Part shown: in pieces, positions 19,590-27,611 of the stretch
Layout of the letters: each line of letters starts with the position of its first letter
Numbering within the stretch: the first letter of the stretch is position 1
Assembly: GCF_029210365.1 (NCBI RefSeq)
Contig: NZ_JARGES010000043.1
Span: 496,001-560,000, forward strand
Direction of reading: 5' to 3'
Length of the DNA: 64,000 bases
Origin: Mesorhizobium sp. YIM 152430
GTDB lineage: Bacteria; Pseudomonadota; Alphaproteobacteria; Rhizobiales; Rhizobiaceae
Translations under genes and position numbers: made by a program
The notes under the pieces: generated by a model
Database searches by the model: none
What the model saw: the letters and a program-made list of their open reading frames with translations, nothing else
Told to the model about the DNA's origin: nothing

Positions 19590-20437
19590 TCGACACGCTC
19601 TTGCTGCCGTTCCAGTTCCCCTTCATGGTCCAGGCGATCGTGATCGCGGTGCTCGTCGCTCTGCCGATGGGGCTTTTGTCGCCCTATCTGGTGCTCAAGG
19701 GCTGGTCGCTGATGGGCGACGCCATCAGCCATGCCGTGCTGCCGGGCATCGTCCTCGCCTATATCGCCGGCCTGCCGCTGGCGGCGGGCGCCTTCGCGGC
19801 CGGCCTCTTCTGCGCCATTGCCACAGGCTTCCTGAAGGATAATTCGCGCATCAAGGAAGACACCGCCATGGGCGTCGTCTTCTCGGGCATGTTCGGTCTC
19901 GGCCTTGTCATGTTCGTCGCGGTCGAGACGAGCGTTCATCTGAACCACATCCTCTTCGGCGACGTCCTCGGCACCATCTGGCGCGACATTGCCGAAACAG
20001 GTGCCATCGCAGGCGCGACCGTTCTCGCCCTCATCGTCTTCGGCCGCGATCTCATGCTGTTCTCCTTCGACCCCGGCCACGCGCGCACGGTCGGTCTCAA
20101 GGTCCGGCTGCTGCACTACGGCCTCCTGACGATGCTCTCGCTGACCATCGTCGGTGGTCTGCAAGCTGTCGGCATCATCCTCGCCATCGCCTTCCTCATC
20201 GCCCCCGGCGCCACTGCGTTCCTTCTGACACGGACGTTCCGCTCGATGGTCGTCACCAGCGCCATCATCGCGGTCCTCTCGGCCGCGACCGGCATCTACC
20301 TCTCCTTCTTCCTCGACTCCGCCCCCGCCCCGACCATCGTCCTCGTCATGTCGGCGGTCTTCGTCATTGTGTTTGCGTGGTCGCAGGTGCGCGATGCCCG
20401 GTCGCGTCAGACCATCGAGGCGAAAAACGCCCCATAA
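19586..20437 (+). CDS. sitD: Manganese ABC transporter, permease SitD
   Basis: The 283-residue ABC-3 permease has LKGWSLMGDAISHAVLPGIV near residue 36, DNSRIKEDTAMGVVFSGMFG, and IILAIAFLIAPGATAFLL in the second half. It forms the other half of the manganese channel with SitC. It overlaps sitC by four bases. Its last 31 bases overlap the convergent alpha-glucosidase gene, so the two share their terminal coding sequence. Confidence 0.92.
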   Translation: MIDTLLLPFQFPFMVQAIVIAVLVALPMGLLSPYLVLKGWSLMGDAISHAVLPGIVLAYIAGLPLAAGAFAAGLFCAIATGFLKDNSRIKEDTAMGVVFSGMFGLGLVMFVAVETSVHLNHILFGDVLGTIWRDIAETGAIAGATVLALIVFGRDLMLFSFDPGHARTVGLKVRLLHYGLLTMLSLTIVGGLQAVGIILAIAFLIAPGATAFLLTRTFRSMVVTSAIIAVLSAATGIYLSFFLDSAPAPTIVLVMSAVFVIVFAWSQVRDARSRQTIEAKNAP

Positions 20438-22083
20438 GGCCCGAGCCTGATCTCGCTCTTCTCATAGGTCCCGGCGAACCCATGCTCGTCCAATGCCGCA
20501 AGCTTCAAATCCTCCACCGCCAGCGATACCCATCCCGATCCGAGATTGAACGCGCAAAGCATCCGCTCTTCCGCATCGCGCCGCTCGAACACCAGCGCGT
20601 CCCCCTCCGCCACGAGGAAGGTGATCGACCCCTTCACCAGCGCCTTGTGACGGCGCCGGAAGGACAGAAACCGCCGATAGTGCTCCAGCACCGAATCCGG
20701 CCGCCCGACCTGAGCGGAGACCGACAGCGGTCCATGCGCCGGTGCCACTGGCAGCCACGGCACGGCCTCTGAAAAGCCCGACGCATGGTCGCCCTCTTCC
20801 CAGACCATCGGCGTGCGGCAGCCGTCGCGGCCGCGATATTCGGGCCAGAACCGGATGCCGTAGGGGTCGCGCAGATCCTCGAAGGCAAGCTCGGATTCCG
20901 GCAGGCCGAGTTCCTCGCCCTGGTAAAGGCAGACCGAGCCACGCAGCGAGAACAGCAGTGCCGAGACGATCTTGTTGTAGGCGACCGGATCGGCCTCGCC
21001 CTCGCCCCAGCGCGAGGCGTGCCGCATCACGTCGTGGTTGGAGAACGCCCAGCACGACCATCCCGTCCGCGCCACCGTCTCGAATTCCTCCAGCACGCGC
21101 CGCACGTTCGGCGCCGTGATCTTCATCGGCTGGAGGAAGTCGAAGGCGTAGCACATGTGAACGCGCTCGTTGCCGGCCGTATAGGCGGCGACGATGTCGA
21201 GCCCGCGCTGCGCATCGCCCACCTCGCCCACCGCCGTCGTGCCCGGATATTCGTCGAGCAACGCCCGGAAGCGCCGCAGGAAGTCGAGGTTCTCCGGCTG
21301 GCTCTTGTCGTAGAGATGGTCCTGGTAGTTGTAGGGGTTCACCGACGGCGCGATGGAATCGTTGCGGTGATCCTCATGCAGCGGCGGATTGTCCTCCAGC
21401 CCCTTCGAGTGGAAGTAGAAATTGATCACGTCGAGCCGGAAGCCGTCGACGCCCCGCTCCAGCCAGAACCGCACGATGTCGAGCAGTTCGCCCTGAACCT
21501 CCGCATTGTGAAAATTCAGGTCCGGCTGCTCGGCGAGGAAGTTGTGCAGGTAGTATTGCCGTCGGGGCGAATCGAACTGCCAGGCCGAACCGCCGAACAT
21601 CGACAGCCAGTTGTTGGGCGGCGTGCCATCCGGCTTCGGATCGGCCCACACGAACCAGTCCGCCTTGGGGTTGGTTTTGTTCACCCGGCTTTCGAGGAAC
21701 CAGGGATGCTCCAGCGCCGTGTGCGAAAGAACGAGGTCGATCATCACTTTCATGCCGAGCCGGTGCGCCTCGGCGATCAGCGCGTCGAAATCGTCGAGCG
21801 TGCCGAACATCGGGTCGACGTCGCGATAGTCCGATATGTCGTAGCCGAAATCGCGCATCGGCGACTTGAAGAAGGGCGAGATCCAGATCGCGTCGACGCC
21901 GAGCGAGGCGACATGCGGCAGGCGGCGCACGATGCCGGCGAGGTCGCCGATCCCGTCTCCGTTCGAATCTTGGAAGGAGCGCGGATAGATCTGGTAGATC
22001 ACCGCACCGCGCCACCAGTCGGCATCCGGCGCATCGGTCTGCGCGGGCGAGGGGTGAGCGAGGTTCGCTCTCACATCATCCAT
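20407..22083 (-). CDS. Alpha-glucosidase, glycoside hydrolase family 13
   Basis: The 558-residue (beta/alpha)8 hydrolase cleaves terminal alpha-1,4 or alpha-1,6 glucosidic bonds in maltose, sucrose-like or isomaltose-type sugars. Conserved regions are VIYQIYPRSFQDSNGDGIGD, DLVLSHTALEHPWF, the nucleophile Asp in GVDGFRLDVINF, acid/base Glu in TTAVGEVGDAQ, and transition-state Asp in FSNHDVMRHASRWG. This pattern is of the oligo-1,6-glucosidase/AglA subgroup, with no signal peptide. The gene stands alone: its 3' end overlaps sitD and no sugar transporter is adjacent, so the natural substrate is open. Confidence 0.92.
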   Translation of the reverse strand: MDDVRANLAHPSPAQTDAPDADWWRGAVIYQIYPRSFQDSNGDGIGDLAGIVRRLPHVASLGVDAIWISPFFKSPMRDFGYDISDYRDVDPMFGTLDDFDALIAEAHRLGMKVMIDLVLSHTALEHPWFLESRVNKTNPKADWFVWADPKPDGTPPNNWLSMFGGSAWQFDSPRRQYYLHNFLAEQPDLNFHNAEVQGELLDIVRFWLERGVDGFRLDVINFYFHSKGLEDNPPLHEDHRNDSIAPSVNPYNYQDHLYDKSQPENLDFLRRFRALLDEYPGTTAVGEVGDAQRGLDIVAAYTAGNERVHMCYAFDFLQPMKITAPNVRRVLEEFETVARTGWSCWAFSNHDVMRHASRWGEGEADPVAYNKIVSALLFSLRGSVCLYQGEELGLPESELAFEDLRDPYGIRFWPEYRGRDGCRTPMVWEEGDHASGFSEAVPWLPVAPAHGPLSVSAQVGRPDSVLEHYRRFLSFRRRHKALVKGSITFLVAEGDALVFERRDAEERMLCAFNLGSGWVSLAVEDLKLAALDEHGFAGTYEKSEIRLGPYGAFFASMV

Positions 22084-22177
22084 CTCGGCTTCCGTTGTTG
22101 GGACAGGACGAAGGCCCGAACGGGCGCGTTGGCTTTAGCAGAGCTAGCAAATGTGTGGTTTTGATAGCAACCCGCCT

Positions 22178-22543
22178 TCAATGGCAGGCGGTGAGGAAAA
22201 GAACCGGCCCGAGCGAGAAAAGGGTGGAGGCAAGCGCTGCCCATGCCGCCATCCACGCCGCCGTTTCCATGAAGGGGCGAAGCACGAGCCCCGCTCCGCC
22301 TGCCGCCCGCCGCCGTTCCGCGGTGATCCGCACCACCCACCATCCGGCAGCGAGCGAGACGCCGAGCAGCGCCACAAGCACGGCCCGCTGCACGGAAACG
22401 GGACCGAAATGGACCTGATCCCACCCGAAGACACAGCCGACCGAGAGGACCGAATAAAGCGCGACGAAGGCGATCGACCAGACGATGAAACCGGCCAGCA
22501 GCCACATCAGCCTGCTCGCCGGAACGCGTTCCGAAAGGATCAT
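22178..22543 (-). CDS. Small inner-membrane protein of the cytochrome oxidase operon
   Basis: The 121-residue protein has three hydrophobic segments, at about residues 13-37, 50-68 and 92-115, with a basic ITAERRRAA loop between the second and third. I do not recognise a family. Its ATG overlaps the stop of the fused oxidase subunit gene by four bases, so it is the last gene of that operon. It may be a small oxidase subunit or assembly factor in the position of CoxP in rhizobial coxMNOP sets (inference from position). Confidence 0.7.
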   Translation of the reverse strand: MILSERVPASRLMWLLAGFIVWSIAFVALYSVLSVGCVFGWDQVHFGPVSVQRAVLVALLGVSLAAGWWVVRITAERRRAAGGAGLVLRPFMETAAWMAAWAALASTLFSLGPVLFLTACH

Positions 22544-25062
22544 TGCCCGCCTCCCTGAATTGCGACGATCAGCGGCATGATCAGCACGAGCGCGATACCG
22601 GTAAGGCCCGTGAGCGCCGTATAGTCGTGCCATAATCTGCCGATCCGCAAATCGAGGCTGCGCCGCGCGGAGACGAATCCGTTCATGATCCGCCACACGC
22701 CGTAAAGCGCGAAGACGACGCCGAGCGCGGAATGGATCGCGGTATAGGCGAGCGTGACGAAGGCCGTCGCGGCATAGGCATGGCCGGTCGGCTCGGGCAG
22801 TGCCGTGTTGATGAGGTAGAGGAGCAGCCCGACGCTCACGACATGGGCGCCGGCCGAGGCGAGCAGCAGCGGCAGCGCTCCGCCGCCTTCGGCATTCGCC
22901 GAAACCGCCATGCGCGACAGGAGCGCCGCCCCGACGAGCGCGATGGCCGTCAGCAGAGGCAGCACGAGGCCGGTTTCGAGCAGTTCGGCCGGCGGCCATC
23001 CCGGCGCGACGAGCCAGAGGAAGAACACGGCGAAGATCAGCGAGGCGTAGAGCGTCCCGTTGCAGGCGAGCAGGAGCACCATGCCCCACCAGGAGGGCGG
23101 CCCGTCCGCCTCGTAATGCGGTGGCACGGAAAGATCGCCGCCGACATCGAGTTCGCCGTGGTCGTGCTTGAGACCGGTCACGTTGGTCCAGGCAAGACAG
23201 AGCACCAGCGTCAGGCCAAGCGGGACAAGCGACAGCCAGTAGAACTTGAACAGCAGGCACAGGACGAACAGGCCGATGGCGATCGCCGTCCACAGCGGCA
23301 GGAAGGTCCGGTTCGGCAGGATGATGGTCTGGTCCGGCCGCCCCGTCGTCATGTCGACGCCCAGCGTCTCCTGCCAGCCGTTGCGGCTGAATCCGAGATA
23401 TCCCTTGCCGGCGGCAAGTTCGTTGCCGATCGCGTGCGGGTCGAGCGTGTCGGCGCGCCGATCGACGAGCGGAAGGGCGGCGAAATTGTAGGACGGAGGC
23501 GGGTTGGGCTGCGCCCATTCCAGCGTCCGCGCGCTCCACGGATTGCGCCGGTAAGGCTTGCCGAAGCGGAATTGCAGGATGATGTCGACAAGGATCAGCG
23601 CGAAGCCCATCGTCAGGATGAAGCCGCCGATGGAGGACAAAAGGTTCAGCCAGTCCCAGCCGACGCCCGAGGGATAGGTGTGGACCCTCCGCGGCATCCC
23701 GCGCAGTCCGGTCAGGTGCATCATGAAGAAGGTCATGTTGAAGCCGATGAAGATCAGCCAGAAGGCCGGCACCGAGATCTTGTGCATCGTCAGCCGTCCG
23801 GTGACGTGCGGCAGCCAGTAATAGGCGGCGGCCAGCATCGGGAAGACGAACCCGCCGACCAGCACGTAATGCAGGTGCGCGACGACGAAATAGCTGTCGT
23901 GAACCTGCCAGTTGAACGGCACCATGGCGAGCATCACGCCGGTCAACCCGCCCAGCACGAAGACGAAAAGGAAGCCGAAGATGTAGAGCATCGGCACGTC
24001 GAAGCGCGGTTTTCCGTGCGCCAGCGTGGCCAGCCACGCGAAGATCTGCACCGCGGTCGGGATCGCCACAAGCGCGCTGGCCGCCGAGAAGAAGGCGAGC
24101 GCCAGATGCGGGATGCCCACCGTGAACATGTGATGGACCCATAGCCCGAACGACAGGAATGCGACGGCGATGATTGCGACGATGATCGCGCGATAACCCA
24201 TCAGTTCGCGCCGCGCGAAGACCGGGATGATGGTCGAGACCGCGCCCGCCGCCGGCAGGAAGATGATGTAGACCTCCGGATGGCCGAACAGCCAGAACAG
24301 GTGCTGCCACAAAAGCGAATCGCCGCCCCGCGTCGGGTCGAAGAAGGGCAGGTCGAAGGCGCGTTCCAGTTCGAGCAGGATCGAGCCGAGGATCAGCGGC
24401 GGAAAGCCGATCAGCATCATGCCCGCGGTGACCAGCAGATACCACGCGAAGATCGGCATCCGGTCGAGCGACATGCCCGGCGCGCGCAGCTTGAGGATAG
24501 TCACGGTGATCTCGACCGCTGCCGCGATGGCCGAAATCTCGACGAAGGTGATGCCGAGCAGCCAGACATCGGCGTTGATGCCGGGCGTATAGGTCGAGGA
24601 CGACAGCGGCGTGTACATGAACCAGCCCGAATCCGGCGCGACGCCGAAAAGCATCGCCACGATCAGGATCGATCCGCCGAAGATGTAGCAGTAGAAGCCA
24701 AGCGCGGTCAGCCGCGGGAAGGCGAGGTCGCGCGCGCCGAGGAGCTTGGGCAGGAGGTAGATCGCAAACCCCTCGAACATCGGGATCGCGAACAGGAACA
24801 TCATCACCGTGCCGTGCATGGTGAAGATCTGGTTGTAGACTTCAGGTCCGACGAAGGCGGTGTTCGGCGTTGCCAGTTGAGCCCGGATCAGCATCGACAG
24901 GATGCCGCCGATCGAGAAGAACACGAAGGCGGCGATGATGAAGCGGCGGCCGAGGATCGTGTGATTGACGGCGGCAAGCCGTTGCAGGCCGGGCGGCGTA
25001 TGCCAGATCGCGTCGAGTTCGCGATGCAGCCTGATGGCGTTCGTTTCGTGCCTCTCGCTCAT
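22540..25062 (-). CDS. Cytochrome c oxidase, subunits I and III fused
   Basis: The 840-residue membrane protein joins a heme-copper oxidase subunit I (about 1-600) to a subunit III (about 640-840). Subunit I shows the active-site helix FGHPEVYIIFLPAAG with the CuB His, cross-linked Tyr and proton-channel Glu, the CuB pair in WVHHMFTVGIP, and heme ligands in VAHLHYVLVGG. The subunit III part (WWGMVLLLACNGTLYASLIF onward) has about six hydrophobic segments. It reduces oxygen to water while pumping protons in the inner membrane. The start overlaps the subunit II stop by four bases. Order II, I-III, small membrane protein resembles coxMNOP with N and O fused. Confidence 0.92.
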   Translation of the reverse strand: MSERHETNAIRLHRELDAIWHTPPGLQRLAAVNHTILGRRFIIAAFVFFSIGGILSMLIRAQLATPNTAFVGPEVYNQIFTMHGTVMMFLFAIPMFEGFAIYLLPKLLGARDLAFPRLTALGFYCYIFGGSILIVAMLFGVAPDSGWFMYTPLSSSTYTPGINADVWLLGITFVEISAIAAAVEITVTILKLRAPGMSLDRMPIFAWYLLVTAGMMLIGFPPLILGSILLELERAFDLPFFDPTRGGDSLLWQHLFWLFGHPEVYIIFLPAAGAVSTIIPVFARRELMGYRAIIVAIIAVAFLSFGLWVHHMFTVGIPHLALAFFSAASALVAIPTAVQIFAWLATLAHGKPRFDVPMLYIFGFLFVFVLGGLTGVMLAMVPFNWQVHDSYFVVAHLHYVLVGGFVFPMLAAAYYWLPHVTGRLTMHKISVPAFWLIFIGFNMTFFMMHLTGLRGMPRRVHTYPSGVGWDWLNLLSSIGGFILTMGFALILVDIILQFRFGKPYRRNPWSARTLEWAQPNPPPSYNFAALPLVDRRADTLDPHAIGNELAAGKGYLGFSRNGWQETLGVDMTTGRPDQTIILPNRTFLPLWTAIAIGLFVLCLLFKFYWLSLVPLGLTLVLCLAWTNVTGLKHDHGELDVGGDLSVPPHYEADGPPSWWGMVLLLACNGTLYASLIFAVFFLWLVAPGWPPAELLETGLVLPLLTAIALVGAALLSRMAVSANAEGGGALPLLLASAGAHVVSVGLLLYLINTALPEPTGHAYAATAFVTLAYTAIHSALGVVFALYGVWRIMNGFVSARRSLDLRIGRLWHDYTALTGLTGIALVLIMPLIVAIQGGGQ

Positions 25063-25715
25063 CGCGATGCCTCCGCGCGTGCTTCGGCCAGTGCGGCAGC
25101 GTAGTCTTCGGGCGCATGGGCGATGAGTGTGAAGCGCATGGTCGTGTGTCCGTTGCCGCAGAATTCGGCGCAGACGCCGCGATAGGCGCCCGGCCGGTCG
25201 GCCTCGATGCGCAGCACGTTCTCGTGGCCGGGTATGGCGTCGATCTTTCCCGCGAGCCGCGGCACCCAGAAGGAATGGATGACGTCTTCCGTCGTCACCA
25301 CGACGTCGACCGGTTGTCCTACGGGGATATGAAGTTCGCTTGTCGTCGCCTCGTCGTCGTCATAGCCGAAGCGCCAGTCCCATTGATAAGCCTGCGCGTA
25401 GACGCGCAGAGGCGGGTCTTCGAGCGGGCGGGGGATCAGCCTTTCGCCGAGCACGAAGGCGGCGCCGACGAGCCCGACAAGGACGATGCTCGGCATGACC
25501 AGCCCTCCGCCGACGAGCCACTGGCCGACCGAGACACGCGCAAGGGCTGCCGGCCGGAACCATGCGAGCGCGTAAAGCGCGCCGACCAGAACGAAGAGCG
25601 CGGCCGAACCCCAGAACATGATCCACCACAAAGTCGCGACCGCGGCGGCGGCAGGTCCCGCAGGATCGAGCGTCGAAAGCGGCCCCGAACAGGCAGCCAG
25701 GAGCGGCAGGGGCAA
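25059..25715 (-). CDS. Cytochrome c oxidase subunit II (probable lipoprotein)
   Basis: The CuA-bearing subunit accepts electrons from cytochrome c. Visible are two N-terminal membrane segments, YQWDWRFGY, VIHSFWVPRL with the first CuA His, and CAEFCGNGHTTM with the two Cys, His and Met ligands. The start is uncertain. The only usable start codon in frame is TTG at 25715, which gives MPLPLLAACSG and no basic leader. Upstream codons EWR-LAALLPLPLLAAC would form a proper lipoprotein signal but have no ATG, GTG or TTG. A GAGG-GTG pair lies in the wrong frame at about 25742. Either an unusual start codon or a one-base error or frameshift is possible. Confidence 0.8.
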   Translation of the reverse strand: MPLPLLAACSGPLSTLDPAGPAAAAVATLWWIMFWGSAALFVLVGALYALAWFRPAALARVSVGQWLVGGGLVMPSIVLVGLVGAAFVLGERLIPRPLEDPPLRVYAQAYQWDWRFGYDDDEATTSELHIPVGQPVDVVVTTEDVIHSFWVPRLAGKIDAIPGHENVLRIEADRPGAYRGVCAEFCGNGHTTMRFTLIAHAPEDYAAALAEARAEASR

Positions 25716-25820
25716 GAGGGCTGCAAGGCGCCACTCGACACCGCCTCGCGGCGCGCTAGAATCGAGCTGTGCGGAACGAGGCGGGTTCGTCTCCGTTCGG
25801 GACGAAACGGAGGGCTTCCA

Positions 25821-26321
25821 ATGAACGAGACGCGCGACCGGGGCAATCCCGTCATCGAGGAAGTGATCGAAGAGGAAATCACCTCCACCGTCGCCATCGC
25901 CGGCCATCCGATCCATGCGATGAGCGTCCATTTCCCCATCGCGCTCGTCTTCGGCGTGCTCGGTTGCGACGTTTTCTACTGGTGGACAGGCGATCCGTTC
26001 TGGGTGCGCGTCGGCATCTGGGCGGCGGGTTTCGCCTTCTTCACCGGCATTGCGGCGGGCGTCGTCGGCACGCTCGAACTCCTGCTCGTCGCCGGTATCC
26101 GGATGCGCGTGGCAAGCTGGACCCATGCCGTTGCTGCCGTGACGCTGATTGCCATCGCCGGCACCAATTGGGGCCTGCGTCTGGTCGACGAGAGTGCGGT
26201 TCTGCCGCATGGAATCCTGCTCTCGGTTCTCGCGAGCATCTTCACCGGGCTTGCCGGCTGGCATGGCGGGAAACTGGTGTTCGATCACGGTGTCGGCCTC
26301 ATCGTGACAGCCAGGGAATGA
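25821..26321 (+). CDS. DUF2231 family membrane protein
   Basis: The 166-residue inner-membrane protein has four hydrophobic segments, starting near residue 37. The motif GHPIHAMSVHFPIALVFGVL near the start and the closing GLAGWHGGKLVFDHGVGL identify the DUF2231 family. The paired His residues (HPIH, VHFP, GWHGG, DHGVG) suggest heme or metal binding in the membrane (inference). GGAG lies before the ATG. It is divergent from the cytochrome oxidase subunit II gene and convergent with the CopD/HemJ-like gene, whose end it overlaps by 23 bases. Confidence 0.8.
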   Translation: MNETRDRGNPVIEEVIEEEITSTVAIAGHPIHAMSVHFPIALVFGVLGCDVFYWWTGDPFWVRVGIWAAGFAFFTGIAAGVVGTLELLLVAGIRMRVASWTHAVAAVTLIAIAGTNWGLRLVDESAVLPHGILLSVLASIFTGLAGWHGGKLVFDHGVGLIVTARE

Positions 26322-26799
26322 AGCCGCCGACGATGTCGCGCAGCGCGCCGGGGCGCATCCATTCGGCGGGCACCCAGTCGAAGTGGAGCGGCGGCTTGGC
26401 GAGCACCACGGCGAGAATCGCAAGGACGACCAGCGTCGTGACGATGGTGACGGCGACGAAGCGCCAGGCCGGATACCTCTCGCCCTTTTCGAACAGGCGG
26501 ATGATGACGAGGCCGGTCAGGATGTGGATCACGACCAGAACACCGACGAACGCCATCTTCAGCGAGAACCATTCGACGAAGGTCGATTGCAGGAAGATGA
26601 GCCCGATGCCCGAGCCGACCGCCACGAAGGCGGCCGGCGAAATCAGAGAGACATAGGCGAAGCGCACCAGCCCCTGGAGACGGTAGAGCGCATCGTCGTT
26701 CTCCATGTTGTGGCGCTGCGCATAAAGGCCGGGCAGGCAGATCAGCCCGGCGCACCAGATCGAGATCGCGGCCAGATGGACGAATTTCAGCCAGACCAT
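26299..26799 (-). CDS. CopD/HemJ-like integral membrane protein
   Basis: The 166-residue protein has four hydrophobic segments and starts MVWLKFVHLAAISIWCAGLI, then CLPGLYAQRHNM. This resembles HemJ and CopD proteins, where the first-helix His and a later Lys bind heme. Annotation varies between copper resistance protein D-like and protoporphyrinogen oxidase HemJ-like; I cannot choose. The ATG at 26799 overlaps the stop of the CtaG gene, so the pair is translationally coupled and probably serves oxidase or heme assembly. Confidence 0.7.
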   Translation of the reverse strand: MVWLKFVHLAAISIWCAGLICLPGLYAQRHNMENDDALYRLQGLVRFAYVSLISPAAFVAVGSGIGLIFLQSTFVEWFSLKMAFVGVLVVIHILTGLVIIRLFEKGERYPAWRFVAVTIVTTLVVLAILAVVLAKPPLHFDWVPAEWMRPGALRDIVGGFIPWLSR

Positions 26800-27572
26800 C
26801 AGCGCGCTTTCGGCGAGGCGAACGGTTCGGCGCGGCCGAAGAGCTTCCAGGCGATGACGAGCGCCACCGCCAGATAGGGCAGCGCCGCCGGCACCCACAT
26901 CAGGAGCCCGGCCAGTTGCTGGTCGCCGAGCGGCGTCAGGCCGAAGGGCAGCGTGGTGGTCGCATGGGCTTCATAGAGCGGCCGCGTGGCAAAGGTCAAA
27001 AGTGCGCCCAGCATCCCCATCTGGACGATCGAACCGAGCAGGGCGCCAAGCGCCGGCCCGGCGCGCGCGGCGAAGATTCCCTGCCACATCGCGAAGGCCG
27101 AGAAGAAAAGCGACAATTCCATCAGCCAGTAGACGGGCACGGATGACAGCGCCCATTCATAGGGGAGCGGCGCGTGCCACGTCCACATCAGAACCGTATG
27201 GGCAAGGAATGTCGCCGACAGCGGCATCCGGCCGAATCGCGCCGGCAGGGCCAGCGCCAGAAGCGGCGCTGCGGCTGCCACCAGCAGCAGGTGGTGGACG
27301 ATGCGGGCGGAAAACAGCGCCGATGCGACCGCGCAGACCGGGGAGACGAAGGCGATCAGCAGAACCAGAACGGCCATTGCGCCGTAGGGCGAACGGGCGG
27401 CTTGTCGCACGCCCGTTGACGACATGGCGAATGCGCCGACCGCCATCGCCGCGAACACGGCGATCAGCAGCGGGTCGAAATTCCAGCTCGACCAAAGGTC
27501 GCCTGGATGCGGTGCCGGTCCACAATAGGGGGTCTGCGTCGGTTGCAATCTGCCTCTCCGGTCGTCCCACAC
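26799..27572 (-). CDS. ctaG: CtaG (caa3-type) cytochrome c oxidase assembly protein
   Basis: The 257-residue membrane protein has about seven hydrophobic segments. The N-terminal YCGPAPHPGDLWSSWNFDP and the helix pair HHLLLVAAAAPLLAL / HTVLMWTWHAPLPYEWAL are hallmarks of the caa3_CtaG family, which is unrelated to the Cox11-type CtaG. Members help build heme-copper oxidases. The start is GTG. It is coupled to the CopD/HemJ-like gene and lies on the same strand as the oxidase genes, but it is separated from them by the oppositely oriented DUF2231 gene. Confidence 0.85.
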   Translation of the reverse strand: MWDDRRGRLQPTQTPYCGPAPHPGDLWSSWNFDPLLIAVFAAMAVGAFAMSSTGVRQAARSPYGAMAVLVLLIAFVSPVCAVASALFSARIVHHLLLVAAAAPLLALALPARFGRMPLSATFLAHTVLMWTWHAPLPYEWALSSVPVYWLMELSLFFSAFAMWQGIFAARAGPALGALLGSIVQMGMLGALLTFATRPLYEAHATTTLPFGLTPLGDQQLAGLLMWVPAALPYLAVALVIAWKLFGRAEPFASPKAR

Positions 27573-27611
27573 GCATACTCTACCGAACTTCGAGCGCCGC
27601 GACAGCCGTCC

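Noticed and set aside
25436-25939. Separate gene in the other frame over oxidase subunit II start
   Set aside because: The product has no domain, and the subunit II frame carries all CuA ligands. Its GAGG-GTG is noted only as a clue to the start problem.
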